Assembly (NCBI RefSeq): GCF_012396235.1
Contig: NZ_JAAXPA010000034.1
Location: 26,923 to 90,922, forward strand
From: Rhodococcus opacus
Lineage (GTDB): Bacteria > Actinomycetota > Actinomycetes > Mycobacteriales > Mycobacteriaceae
Length of the DNA stretch: 64,000 nt
Reading direction: 5' to 3'
Below are positions 50,256-59,095 of this stretch, piece by piece; the stretch's first letter is position 1, and every line of letters starts with the position of its first letter. The notes beneath the pieces are model-generated. The model was not told the origin of the DNA. It saw nothing but the letters and a program-made list of their open reading frames with translations, and searched no databases. The translations under genes and the position numbers were made by a program.

Positions 50256-51722
50256 ATGGTGTCGACGCAGCGCGAGCGGGAAGACAAGTACGAGGTTGGG
50301 CTCGATTTCGTCCTGCCGGATCTCGAGGACGTAATACCTGCCGGGGGCCGGATCGAGCAGGGCACGGTAAATCTGAACAGCGTCTACTTCGACACGGATG
50401 ACCGCGATCTGCTCCGTCAGAAGATCACGTTCCGCCGCCGGAGCGGGGATGCCGATGTGGGATGGCAATTGAAGGTCCCCGCCGACAAAGCCCGCACCGA
50501 GATTCGGATGCCTCCGGGCGAGAGTGACGCGGTTCCCGACGAGTTGGCGACCATGATTGCGGGTGTCGCACTGGGCAAACCCGTGCACCCGGTGGCGACG
50601 CTGAAAACCGTGCGACGCACGCAGCGACTCCTCGACCGGGACGACCGTCTGCTGGCGGAAGTGGCCGACGACAGCGTGCGCGGTGCCGTCGCCGGCGATC
50701 GCGCAGTCCTGAGCGAGTGGCGGGAGGTGGAGGTCGAACTCGGCGATGCCGGGGACGAGAAACTGCTCGGGAAGATCGGTAAACGCCTCACCCGCCGGGG
50801 AGCGCAGCCGTCGCGGTATCCGTCGAAGCTCAGCCGGGTGCTCAGCGCCGCGCACCTCGCGGTCGACGGCGGCGACACGCCCCGGACGACAGTGGAAGCG
50901 GTGCTCGTCGACTACCTGGATGCCCAGGTCCAGGCGATCGTGGCCGGCGACGTGTGGTTGCGTCGTGGACTGGACCCGGTCCATCCCACCCGCGTGGGAA
51001 TCCGGCGTTTCCGCAGCACGCTGCGGGTATTCGGGCGCCTGTTCGATCAGACCGCGCGGGCAGAACTCGACGCGGAACTGTCGTGGTACGCCGGACTGCT
51101 GGGGGAAGTGCGGGATCGGCAGGTGCAACGCGCACGCTTCGCGGACGCCCTCGCGGCCCTGCCTTCCGAACTGGTGATGGGCCCGGTCGCCGCGCGCATC
51201 GAGAACGATCTGCTCGCCGAGCAACTCCGTCGTACGAAGGAAGTAATGGAAGCCCTCGACGGTGACCGCTACCGTGCGCTGTTGGCCACGCTGGCGCGGT
51301 GGCGCACCACGCCACCGCTGACTGCCGAGGCCGGCGACGATCCCCGCGTGATCGCCAAGTTGGTGCGGAAAGCCGAACGCAAGGCGCTCACGCGCGTCGC
51401 CACCGCGACTACCGGCGACGACGATGCCGCCCTGCACCGCGCGCGGAAGGCCGCCAAACGGGCCCGCTACGCCGCCGAACTGGCCGCACCGATTCTGGGG
51501 AGAAAGTCGGCAAAGAAGAAGGCGGCACGGTTCAAGAGGATGCAGACGGTCCTCGGCGAGCACCAGGACAGCGTCGTCGCGGCGGAGACGCTCCGGACGC
51601 TCGGTGCCCGCGCCGGCACGACACCGGGCGAGAACGGTTTCACATTCGGCCTGTTGTACGGCCTGGAACTGCAGAATGCGCGGCAGGCCCGGGAGGACGC
51701 CGCCCGGCTCGCGTCGGCCTAG
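50256..51722 (+). CDS. CYTH-CHAD polyphosphate-related protein
   Basis: The 488-residue product has an N-terminal CYTH (triphosphate tunnel) domain of about 200 residues. It starts EREDKYEVGLDF and has strands NSVYFDTDDRDLLRQKITFR and WQLKVPADKARTEIRMP. A C-terminal CHAD domain follows, rich in Arg/His (PTRVGIRRFRSTLRVFGRLF and HRARKAAKRARYAAELAAPI). CYTH domains act on triphosphates and CHAD domains bind inorganic polyphosphate. The ATG at 50256 (or GTG 50259) fits the domain; no ribosome site is visible, so it may be leaderless. Confidence 0.9.
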   Translation: MVSTQREREDKYEVGLDFVLPDLEDVIPAGGRIEQGTVNLNSVYFDTDDRDLLRQKITFRRRSGDADVGWQLKVPADKARTEIRMPPGESDAVPDELATMIAGVALGKPVHPVATLKTVRRTQRLLDRDDRLLAEVADDSVRGAVAGDRAVLSEWREVEVELGDAGDEKLLGKIGKRLTRRGAQPSRYPSKLSRVLSAAHLAVDGGDTPRTTVEAVLVDYLDAQVQAIVAGDVWLRRGLDPVHPTRVGIRRFRSTLRVFGRLFDQTARAELDAELSWYAGLLGEVRDRQVQRARFADALAALPSELVMGPVAARIENDLLAEQLRRTKEVMEALDGDRYRALLATLARWRTTPPLTAEAGDDPRVIAKLVRKAERKALTRVATATTGDDDAALHRARKAAKRARYAAELAAPILGRKSAKKKAARFKRMQTVLGEHQDSVVAAETLRTLGARAGTTPGENGFTFGLLYGLELQNARQAREDAARLASA

Positions 51723-51731
51723 AAGTCGAGG

Positions 51732-52199
51732 TCAGCCGGTCGGAATCGGCGCGAGGTACCGCAGCGCCGGAGGCGGACCTGCACCGCAGTCGACGAACCA
51801 CACGCCCCCTTTCGCGGTCGCGCCCGAGGGAGGGAGGCCCGGTATTCCGCGCGACTGCGCGAACTCGGCCAGCGCGTTGAGGATCTCCCCGTGGGTGCAG
51901 AAAACCGCCCGGTCGGCGTCGGGTCTGTGTAGCGCGGCGAACAGTTCGTCGGGGGGTGCGTCCGGTGCCAGCAGCGGTTCGTCGTGGATGGGCAGACCGC
52001 GCGCCTGCGCGAGCGGCAGCAGGGTCTGGCGACAACGGGTAGTGGGACTGGAGAGCAGTGTCTCGATCTCGATGCCGCTCAGCGCCGCGACGAGACCGTG
52101 GGCCTGCTTATGCCCGAGCGGGCTCAGCGGACGCTCGACGTCAGGGCCGTGCCACTGTTTCTTCTCGCCCGCATGGGAATGCCGGACCAGGACGAACAT
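51732..52199 (-). CDS. SixA-like histidine phosphatase
   Basis: The 155-residue product belongs to the short branch of the histidine-phosphatase superfamily: the catalytic RHSHAGEKK at the start with phospho-accepting His7, TRCRQTLLPLAQARGLPIHD, and the second histidine in VFCTHGEILNALAEF. SixA removes phosphate from phosphohistidine on phosphotransfer proteins; a nucleotide or sugar phosphate substrate is also possible. GGGAGAAGG precedes the ATG. It is convergent with the CYTH-CHAD gene, 9 bases apart. A decayed copy is at 8914-9080. Confidence 0.88.
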   Translation of the reverse strand: MFVLVRHSHAGEKKQWHGPDVERPLSPLGHKQAHGLVAALSGIEIETLLSSPTTRCRQTLLPLAQARGLPIHDEPLLAPDAPPDELFAALHRPDADRAVFCTHGEILNALAEFAQSRGIPGLPPSGATAKGGVWFVDCGAGPPPALRYLAPIPTG

Positions 52200-52321
52200 T
52201 CTCACCTTCTCCCGGCGCTGGGATAGTCGTTGAAGACTCCCACGCGAGACGACTGCCCGAGGCGAATTGCCGTCGGAAGATCGTCGAAATGCTGTGCGGG
52301 GTCGCAGTACATTCTCGACAG

Positions 52322-53599
52322 TCAGGCCCGGCGGGACGAACGGATCCCGTAGATCGCGGACCCGACTCCGAGGACGATCACGCCCGAGATCACCGAGGCC
52401 AGGGGGAGGAACGCGGCGAGAACGACACATCCGACGGCGCCGACGACGGCCACCAGCCGCGACCACGGTTTCGCAGACAGGGTCCAGGCCGATGCGTTGG
52501 CGATCAGGTAGTAGACCAGCACCGCGAACGAGGAGAACCCGATGACGCCGCGCAGATCCGCGGTCGCGGCGAGGAGGGCCACCACCACACCGACGGCCAA
52601 CTCGGCCCGATAGGGCACCGCGAACCGGGGGTGGACGGCGTCGAGCAGACGTGGCAGATGGCCGTCCCGTGCCATCGCGAACGTGGTCCGCGACACCCCG
52701 AGGATCAGGGCGAGCAGTGAGCCGAGCGCGGCGACCACCGCAGCCACCCGGACCACCGGCTCGAGGCCGCCGAACCCCACAGCGGCAACGGCCTGCGCGA
52801 GTGGATCCGTCGCGGCAGCGAGTGCGTCGGCGCCGAGAGCCTGCAGGACGGCGACCGCGACGCACAGGTACACGACGAGTGTGATCGCCAGAGCGATGGG
52901 GATCGCCCGGGAGATGGTCCGGGCCGGGTCCTTCACCTCCTCGCCGAGCGTGGCGATCCGGGCGTACCCGGCGAACGCGAAGAACAGCAGGCCGGCGGCC
53001 TGCAGGACTCCGGCCACGCCGTGACCCGAGGTGATCGCGAGGCCGTCGAAGCCGGTGTCGGAACCGGTCAGGCACACGACGACGACCACGGCGAGGACGG
53101 CGAGCACCACGAACACGATGACCCGGGTGACCAGCGCGGACTTCTGCACACCCAGGTAGTTCACCGCGGTGATGGCGGCGACGGCGACGACCGCGACGAG
53201 ATGCTCGCGGCCGGGCCAAGCGTAGGCGCCGACGGTCAGGGCCATCGCGGCACACGAGGCGGTCTTCCCGACCACGAAACCCCAGCCCGCCAGATATCCG
53301 AAGAACGGTCCCAGGCGTTCGCGGCCGTAGACGTAGGTTCCACCGGATTGCGGGTACAGCGCCGCGAGCCGGGCCGAGGAGTGGGCATTGCAGTACGCGA
53401 TCACCGCGGCCACGGCCAACCCGACGAGCAGCGCGCCTCCGGCTGCGGACGCGGCGGGCCCCAGCGCGGCGAAGATCCCCGCCCCGATCATCGACCCGAG
53501 GCCGATCATCACCGAGTCGAACACCCCCAACCGGCGGCGCAACTGTGGCGTCGCGGTCGGGTGCGCGTCGTTGCCTTCCGAAATCTCGTCACCGGTCAT
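52322..53599 (-). CDS. APC-family amino-acid permease
   Basis: The 425-residue product has about 12 membrane helices and the APC pattern: RRLGVFDSVMIGLGSMIGAG with the substrate-binding GSMIGAGIF in helix 1, ALYPQSGGTYVYGRERLGPF, then FFAFAGYARIATLGEEVKDP in helix 6. It should take up an amino acid or amine in exchange or with protons; the substrate is unknown. The ATG at 53599 is chosen by the family start with GAGGGGAAAC upstream. It stands alone, upstream of the phosphatase gene on the same strand. Confidence 0.88.
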   Translation of the reverse strand: MTGDEISEGNDAHPTATPQLRRRLGVFDSVMIGLGSMIGAGIFAALGPAASAAGGALLVGLAVAAVIAYCNAHSSARLAALYPQSGGTYVYGRERLGPFFGYLAGWGFVVGKTASCAAMALTVGAYAWPGREHLVAVVAVAAITAVNYLGVQKSALVTRVIVFVVLAVLAVVVVVCLTGSDTGFDGLAITSGHGVAGVLQAAGLLFFAFAGYARIATLGEEVKDPARTISRAIPIALAITLVVYLCVAVAVLQALGADALAAATDPLAQAVAAVGFGGLEPVVRVAAVVAALGSLLALILGVSRTTFAMARDGHLPRLLDAVHPRFAVPYRAELAVGVVVALLAATADLRGVIGFSSFAVLVYYLIANASAWTLSAKPWSRLVAVVGAVGCVVLAAFLPLASVISGVIVLGVGSAIYGIRSSRRA

Positions 53600-53922
53600 G
53601 CGTGGCAGTTTCCCCTCGGACGTACGGATGTCGGGCACTCCAACGCTAGCGGTCGTCCGGAACTCCCACGTGAACCCCTCGGGGTCACGTGGTTTCGGTG
53701 CGGCGGCACGCACGCGGTCACAACCAGGGCTTCGTCGGCGACGGCGAGCGGCCGCGGACGTCGCGCTGGAAACACCGATAAGCCGCTCGAAGGGGTGATT
53801 TCCGCCAACGGCTCGGACCATAATTGTTTCATCTGGAAAACGGATACACCGAAATCATGTGTAACCCGAGAATCATCGACCGGTGAGAAGCCGGGCGACA
53901 ATCGAATCAAAGGTGACATCAG

Positions 53923-54249
53923 ATGAACACGTTCGCATTGCGCACGGCGATTACATCGGCTGCGATCGCCGCCTTTTTTGCGCTCGGTTCGGGCGTCGCG
54001 ACGGCGGCACCGGCATTTCATGGAGACCCGAACACCCCCGGCACACAGCTTCACGTCCACAACGACCACCCCATGGACAACAACAGCTACCAGTGTGGGG
54101 CGATCGGCGTCGGCGGCGCGGGAGTCGGATCGAATCCCCCCGGAGGCAGCGGGCAACTCAACGGCGTCTTCTTCGGCAGCGGCCCCGTCCAGGGTGGTTG
54201 CATCGGGAATGACGGGTCGGTGCACTTCCCGTCCGGACGTGCCGAGTAG
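53923..54249 (+). CDS. Small secreted Gly-rich protein
   Basis: The 108-residue product has a clear signal peptide (MNTFALRTAITSAAIAAFFA, cleaved after ATA-A near residue 29). The mature part of about 80 residues has two cysteines (YQCGAIGVGG and GGCIGNDGS), probably one disulfide, and many Gly, Asn and His. AAAGGTGAC precedes the ATG. The family is not recognised. It lies just upstream of the arsenic operon but is separated from it by the ArsR operator. Confidence 0.7.
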   Translation: MNTFALRTAITSAAIAAFFALGSGVATAAPAFHGDPNTPGTQLHVHNDHPMDNNSYQCGAIGVGGAGVGSNPPGGSGQLNGVFFGSGPVQGGCIGNDGSVHFPSGRAE

Positions 54250-54297
54250 TACACGCTCGGCCTGATCCGCGCCCCGGCCGTCCTACGCGTTGCACCC

Positions 54298-54335
54298 TGA
54301 TTCGACATCTGTCAATATCGACGTATGTCGAATCA
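54298..54335. promoter_or_regulatory. ArsR-type operator overlapping the arsR start
   Basis: TGATTCGACAT (54298-54308) and ATGTCGAATCA (54325-54335) are perfect 11-base inverted arms 16 bases apart. The right arm contains the arsR ATG, so bound repressor would cover the start of the gene and the promoter in front of it. This is the natural control site of the arsenic operon. Confidence 0.7.
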
Positions 54336-54717
54336 GGAATCGTCGGACGGTGGCGCGTGCTGCTCGCCGCTGGTACGTGAACCCTTGACCGAGGACTGGG
54401 CCGGGGATCTGGCCCGGATGTTCAAGGCGCTCGGCGATCCGGTGCGCCTGCGCCTGCTGAGCCTGATCGCCAGCCACGCCGGTGGTGAGGCCTGCGTGTG
54501 CGACATCTCCGAGTCGTTCGACCTGTCGCAGCCGACGATCTCGCATCATCTGAAGGTTCTCCGCGCCGCCGGACTGCTGGACTGCGAGCGTCGCGGCACC
54601 TGGGTGTACTACTGGGTGATCCCGTCGGCACTGCAGCAACTGTCTGCTGTGCTGCTGACCGAGAGCGGACCGGTCGTCCCGTCCGAGACCTGCACCTCCA
54701 CGGAGGTTCCGGCATGA
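54325..54717 (+). CDS. arsR: ArsR arsenic-responsive repressor
   Basis: The 130-residue winged-helix repressor has MFKALGDPVRLRLLSLIASH, then CVCDISESFDLSQPTISHHL as recognition region and LKVLRAAGLLDCERRGTWVY. Cysteines are available for arsenite binding: the CC pair near residue 12 and the Cys pair at ACVCD in the first DNA-binding helices. The stop overlaps the acr3 start (ATGA), so translation is coupled. It should release the operon when arsenite binds. Confidence 0.92.
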   Translation: MSNQESSDGGACCSPLVREPLTEDWAGDLARMFKALGDPVRLRLLSLIASHAGGEACVCDISESFDLSQPTISHHLKVLRAAGLLDCERRGTWVYYWVIPSALQQLSAVLLTESGPVVPSETCTSTEVPA

Positions 54718-55829
54718 GCAAGGCCTCGACCACCGAACACCCCGCCATCGTCGGCAAACTTTCCACCCTGGACCGGTTCCTGCCGGTGTGGATCGGCGTC
54801 GCCATGGTCGCCGGACTGCTCCTCGGCCGGATGATTCCCGGCCTGGGTGATGCCCTGTCCGCGGTGGAGATCGACGGCATCTCGCTGCCGATCGCCCTCG
54901 GCCTGCTGATCATGATGTACCCGGTGCTCGCCAAGGTCCGCTACGACCGACTCGACACCGTCACCGGCGACCGCAAGCTGCTCATCGGATCACTGGTGCT
55001 GAACTGGGTGCTCGGACCCGCCCTGATGTTCGCCCTGGCCTGGCTGCTGCTGCCGGATCTGCCCGAGTACCGCACCGGTCTGATCATCGTCGGCCTGGCC
55101 CGCTGCATCGCCATGGTCATCATCTGGAACGACCTCGCCTGCGGTGACCGCGAGGCCGCCGCCGTGTTGGTCGCGATCAACTCGGTGTTCCAGGTGATCA
55201 TGTTCGCCGTGCTCGGCTGGTTCTACCTGTCCGTGCTGCCCGGCTGGCTCGGCCTCGAGCAGACCACCATCGACACCTCGCCGTGGCAGATCGCGAAGTC
55301 GGTGCTCATCTTCCTGGGCATCCCCCTGCTCGCCGGCTACCTCACCCGCCGCTTCGGCGAAAAAGCCAAGGGTCGTACCTGGTACGAAACCAAGTTCATC
55401 CCGAAGATCGGGCCCTGGGCGCTGTACGGCCTGCTGTTCACGATCGTGATCCTCTTCGCTCTCCAAGGTGAGCAGATCACCTCCCAGCCGTGGGACGTCG
55501 TCCGGATCGCGATCCCGCTTCTCGCCTATTTCGCGATCATGTGGGGCGGCGGCTACGCCCTCGGCGCGGCCATGGGCCTCGGGTATGAACGCACCACCAC
55601 CCTGGCGTTCACCGCCGCGGGCAACAACTTCGAACTCGCCATCGCCGTAGCCATCGCCACCTACGGCGCCACTTCCGGGCAGGCCCTGGCCGGTGTCGTC
55701 GGACCGCTGATCGAGGTCCCCGTTCTCGTCGGGCTCGTCTATGTGTCCCTGGCGCTGCGCAACCGGTTCTCGCATTCCGCTGGTTTCACCGACGCCTCCG
55801 CCTCCGCATCCGTGACGAAGGAGTCCTGA
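54714..55829 (+). CDS. acr3: Acr3 arsenite efflux permease
   Basis: The 371-residue membrane protein belongs to the Acr3 group, not the unrelated E. coli ArsB group. It shows LIIVGLARCIAMVIIWNDLA with the conserved Cys in helix 4, MYPVLAKVRYDRL, and TTLAFTAAGNNFELAIAVAI with the essential Glu region in helix 9. It exports arsenite, alone or with the ArsA ATPase coded downstream. The stop overlaps the next small ORF start (TGATG). Confidence 0.94.
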   Translation: MSKASTTEHPAIVGKLSTLDRFLPVWIGVAMVAGLLLGRMIPGLGDALSAVEIDGISLPIALGLLIMMYPVLAKVRYDRLDTVTGDRKLLIGSLVLNWVLGPALMFALAWLLLPDLPEYRTGLIIVGLARCIAMVIIWNDLACGDREAAAVLVAINSVFQVIMFAVLGWFYLSVLPGWLGLEQTTIDTSPWQIAKSVLIFLGIPLLAGYLTRRFGEKAKGRTWYETKFIPKIGPWALYGLLFTIVILFALQGEQITSQPWDVVRIAIPLLAYFAIMWGGGYALGAAMGLGYERTTTLAFTAAGNNFELAIAVAIATYGATSGQALAGVVGPLIEVPVLVGLVYVSLALRNRFSHSAGFTDASASASVTKES

Positions 55830-55966
55830 TGTCCGATCCGCTCGATGAGGAACTGCGCTTCCAAATCCAGCGGGCGCAACCGGAACACCCCGTCGCGGAT
55901 CACCCGCACTACCTCGGCACCCGGGTTCGCCAGCTGCTGCGCGAGCTCACCACCGTCCCCGCCTGA
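55829..55966 (+). CDS. 45-residue ORF inside the ars operon
   Basis: The frame starts at the acr3 stop (TGATG) with AAGGAGTCC 5 bases upstream and ends 56 bases before arsC. It reads MSDPLDEELRFQIQRAQPEH, then PVADHPHYLGTRVRQLLREL and TTVPA. The predicted two short helices are a cut-down version of the helical domain that precedes some actinobacterial arsenate reductases. Translational coupling supports it as real. Its role is unknown. Confidence 0.6.
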   Translation: MSDPLDEELRFQIQRAQPEHPVADHPHYLGTRVRQLLRELTTVPA

Positions 55967-56022
55967 CCGAACCGGTCGGGCCCCACCGACTTCCGTTCCC
56001 GTTCCACCGAAAGGACTTCTTC

Positions 56023-56433
56023 ATGTCCACCACCCCGAGCGTGTTGTTCGTCTGCGTCCACAACGCCGGCCGCTCCCAGATGGCCGCCGGATTCCTCTCC
56101 CACCTCGCCGGTGACCGGGTCGAGGTCCGCTCCGCCGGGTCCGCCCCGGCCGCAACCATCAACTCCGCCGCCGTCGAGGCCATGGCCGAGATCGGGATCG
56201 ACATCTCCGCCCAGTCCCCGAAGATCCTCACCCCGGACGCCGTGCAGACCTCCGACGTGGTGATCACCATGGGCTGCGGCGACGCCTGCCCCGTCTTCCC
56301 CGGGGTCAGCTACCGCGACTGGGCGCTCGAGGACCCGGCCGGCAAGGGCGTCGACGCGGTCCGTCCGATCCGCGACGAAATCCGGAGCCGGGTCGAGGCG
56401 CTGATCGCCGAACTCGTCCCCGCCACCGCCTGA
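56023..56433 (+). CDS. arsC: Arsenate reductase (low-molecular-weight phosphatase type)
   Basis: The 136-residue product has the P-loop CVHNAGRS (C-x5-R) near residue 11, SAGSAPAATINSAAVEAMAE, a further Cys pair at CGDACP near 86, and the DP loop in RDWALEDPAGKG. It converts arsenate to arsenite for export by Acr3, using thioredoxin or mycothiol for reduction. The Cys pair fits the relay of thioredoxin-type enzymes. It is followed 17 bases later by a divergent relative. Confidence 0.92.
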   Translation: MSTTPSVLFVCVHNAGRSQMAAGFLSHLAGDRVEVRSAGSAPAATINSAAVEAMAEIGIDISAQSPKILTPDAVQTSDVVITMGCGDACPVFPGVSYRDWALEDPAGKGVDAVRPIRDEIRSRVEALIAELVPATA

Positions 56434-56450
56434 GAGACGGAAACGAGACG

Positions 56451-56870
56451 ATGAGCAGGCCCTCCGTGTTGTTCGTGTGCGTGAAGAACGGCGGCAAGTC
56501 GCAGATGGCCGCCGGACTGATGCGCAAGGTCGCCGGTGACGCGGTCGAGGTGTATTCGGCCGGCACCAAACCCGGCAACAGCGTGAACGCCCTCTCGGCG
56601 GAGTCGCTGCTCGAGGTCGGAGTGGACATCACCGGGGAGACCCCGAAGCTGATCGACCCGCAGCTGGTCCGCGATGTCGATGTGGTCGTCATCCTCGGCC
56701 GCGAGGCCTACGTCGACCCGGTGGACGGCACCCGGTTCGAGAACTGGGACACCATTGAGCCGTCCGAGCGCGGCATCGACGGGATCGAGCGGATGCGGCT
56801 GGTCCGCGACGACATCGCCGCCCGCGTGAATCAGCTCGCCGCCCAACTCCGCACCACCCACCAGTCCTGA
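56451..56870 (+). CDS. ArsC-like protein with altered P-loop
   Basis: The 139-residue product has the same fold as ArsC, but the signature is CVKNGGKS: the catalytic Arg of C-x5-R is Lys. The DP loop Asp is Glu in the corresponding NWDTIEPSERG. It also lacks the second cysteine pair. Such variants occur in actinobacterial ars operons. It may be a slower mycothiol-linked reductase, a phosphatase or a binding protein. The position between arsC and arsD, with short gaps, argues for a role in arsenic handling. Confidence 0.8.
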   Translation: MSRPSVLFVCVKNGGKSQMAAGLMRKVAGDAVEVYSAGTKPGNSVNALSAESLLEVGVDITGETPKLIDPQLVRDVDVVVILGREAYVDPVDGTRFENWDTIEPSERGIDGIERMRLVRDDIAARVNQLAAQLRTTHQS

Positions 56871-56890
56871 GATCGGCCGAGGAGAACACC

Positions 56891-57310
56891 ATGAGCACCA
56901 TCGAAATTTTCGAACCCGCCCTGTGCTGCAACACCGGCGTCTGCGGCGACGACGTCGACCAGGGTCTGGTCACCTTCTCCGCCGACATGGACTGGGTCCG
57001 CTCCCAGGGCGGGGACATCGCCCGGTTCAACCTGGCCAGCGAACCGCTCGCCTTCGCCGAGCGCGAACCCGTCAAGGCGTTCCTGCAGGTCTCCGGATCC
57101 GAAGGACTGCCCCTGGTGCTCGTCGACGGTGTCACCGCGCAGACTGGCCGCTACCCCGACCGCACCCAGCTCGCCAAGTGGGCCGGCATCGGCACCGACA
57201 CCCCGGACGCAGGCGCACCGGCCGGCATCACCATGCTCGGGCTCACCGACACTACCGACGCCGGATCCTGCTGCTCCCCCACCGACACCGGCAGCACCAG
57301 CTGCTGCTGA
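56891..57310 (+). CDS. arsD: ArsD arsenite metallochaperone
   Basis: The 139-residue product has the ArsD cysteine set (ALCCNTGVCGDDVD with Cys12, Cys13 and Cys18 in the expected spacing). A thioredoxin-like fold follows (LPLVLVDGVTAQTGRYPDRT) and the C-terminal tail has further Cys pairs (SCCSP and a terminal SCC). ArsD delivers arsenite to ArsA and raises efflux efficiency. It lies 15 bases before arsA. Confidence 0.92.
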   Translation: MSTIEIFEPALCCNTGVCGDDVDQGLVTFSADMDWVRSQGGDIARFNLASEPLAFAEREPVKAFLQVSGSEGLPLVLVDGVTAQTGRYPDRTQLAKWAGIGTDTPDAGAPAGITMLGLTDTTDAGSCCSPTDTGSTSCC

Positions 57311-57325
57311 AAGGCATTGCCCGCA

Positions 57326-59095
57326 ATGAAGTTTCTCGACACCCCGCCCCGCTTCCTGTTCTTCACCGGTAAGGGCGGGGTCGGGAAGACCTCGATCGCC
57401 TGCGCCGCAGCCATCACACTTGCCCGCGCGGGCAAGCGGGTGCTGCTGGTGAGCACCGACCCCGCCTCCAACGTCGGGCAGGTCTTCGGACTGACCATCG
57501 GCAACACCGTCACCGAAGTCCTCACCGTGCCCGGGCTCTCGGCGCTCGAGATCGACCCCGAGCAGGCCGCCGACGCCTACCGCGAACGCATCGTCGGACC
57601 GGTGCGGGGTTTGTTGCCGGAGAAGGAGCTGGCGTCGATCACCGAGCAGCTGTCCGGGTCGTGCACCACCGAGATCGCCTCGTTCAACGAGTTCACCGCC
57701 CTGCTCACCGACCACGACACCCTTGCAGACTTCGACCACGTGCTCTTCGACACCGCCCCCACCGGGCACACCATCAGGCTGCTGCAGCTGCCCGGGTCGT
57801 GGACCGACTTCCTCAGCGCCGGCAAGGGCGACGCCTCCTGCCTGGGCCCGATGTCCGGGCTCGAGAAGCAGCGCACCATCTACGCCGACGCCGTCGCCGC
57901 CCTCGCCGATCCTCAGCGCACCCGCCTGGTCTTGGTCACCCGCGCCCAGAGCGCCCCGCTCGCCGAGATCGCCCGCACCTACACCGAACTCGCCGACATC
58001 GGGCTCACCCACCAGCACGTCGTCGTCAACGGTGTCCTCCCCACCCCCGAGGACTGCGACCAACTCGCCGCCGCGATCCGCGACCGCGAACAGGCCGCCC
58101 TCGATGATCTTCCCCGCGAACTGCGCACCTTGCCGCTCGACGAGATCGAGCTCAAGGCCACCAACATGGTCGGCATCAGCGCACTCGAGAACCTGTTCAC
58201 CCCGCACCCTGCCCCGACACCCCAGGCCCTCGCCGAGGATGCGGCACCGTTGCCGGATGCGCCGCTGTCCGCCCTGATCGACGAACTCGCCGACGCCGAT
58301 CACGGGCTGATCATGTGCATGGGCAAGGGCGGGGTCGGCAAGACCACCCTCGCCGCCGCGATCGCCGTCGCCCTCGCCCAGCGTGGCCACCAGGTGCACC
58401 TGACCACCACCGACCCGGCCGCGCATCTGACCGACACCCTCGCCGGGAACCTCGACGGCCTGCAGGTGTCGCGGATCGACCCCGCCGTCGCCACCGCGCA
58501 GTACCGGGACCGGGTTCTGGCCACCAAGGGTGCAGCACTGGACGAACAAGGTCGGGCCACCCTCGCCGAGGACCTGGCCTCGCCGTGCACCGAGGAAGTC
58601 GCTGTCTTCCAAGCGTTCTCCCGGGTCATCCACGAATCCCGGCGGAAGTTCGTCGTCGTCGACACCGCCCCCACCGGGCACACCCTGTTGCTCCTCGATG
58701 CCACCGGCTCGTATCACCGGGAGATCGCCCGGCAGATGGGTGACAACACAAACTTCACCACCCCGCTGATGCGGCTGCAGAACCCGGAAGAGACGAAGGT
58801 CCTGCTCGTCACGCTCGCCGAAACCACCCCGCGCCTCGAAGCCGAAGGGTTGCAGGCCGACCTGCAACGCGCCGGGATCGAGCCGTGGGCCTGGGTGGTC
58901 AACAACTCCCTCGCTGCAGCAAACCCGACATCGGAACTGCTCCAGCAAAGGTCGTTCACCGAGCGGGACGAGATCGACACCATCACTCGGACACACAGCC
59001 GGTATGCGATCGTTCCGATGTTGCCGGCCGAACCAATCGGAACAGAATCTCTTTCCGCGCTCGCTGGAGCCGAGAACACGGTCACCACCAGCTAG
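57326..59095 (+). CDS. arsA: ArsA arsenite-stimulated ATPase
   Basis: The 589-residue product is the two-domain ArsA. Both halves carry a P-loop (GKGGVGKTS near residue 15, GKGGVGKTT near 335) and the signature DTAPTGHT (once in each half). It hydrolyses ATP when arsenite or antimonite is delivered by ArsD and drives export through the permease. The ATG at 57326 is preferred over the TTG at 57317, which is too close to the AAAGG site. It is the last gene of the ars operon. Confidence 0.95.
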   Translation: MKFLDTPPRFLFFTGKGGVGKTSIACAAAITLARAGKRVLLVSTDPASNVGQVFGLTIGNTVTEVLTVPGLSALEIDPEQAADAYRERIVGPVRGLLPEKELASITEQLSGSCTTEIASFNEFTALLTDHDTLADFDHVLFDTAPTGHTIRLLQLPGSWTDFLSAGKGDASCLGPMSGLEKQRTIYADAVAALADPQRTRLVLVTRAQSAPLAEIARTYTELADIGLTHQHVVVNGVLPTPEDCDQLAAAIRDREQAALDDLPRELRTLPLDEIELKATNMVGISALENLFTPHPAPTPQALAEDAAPLPDAPLSALIDELADADHGLIMCMGKGGVGKTTLAAAIAVALAQRGHQVHLTTTDPAAHLTDTLAGNLDGLQVSRIDPAVATAQYRDRVLATKGAALDEQGRATLAEDLASPCTEEVAVFQAFSRVIHESRRKFVVVDTAPTGHTLLLLDATGSYHREIARQMGDNTNFTTPLMRLQNPEETKVLLVTLAETTPRLEAEGLQADLQRAGIEPWAWVVNNSLAAANPTSELLQQRSFTERDEIDTITRTHSRYAIVPMLPAEPIGTESLSALAGAENTVTTS

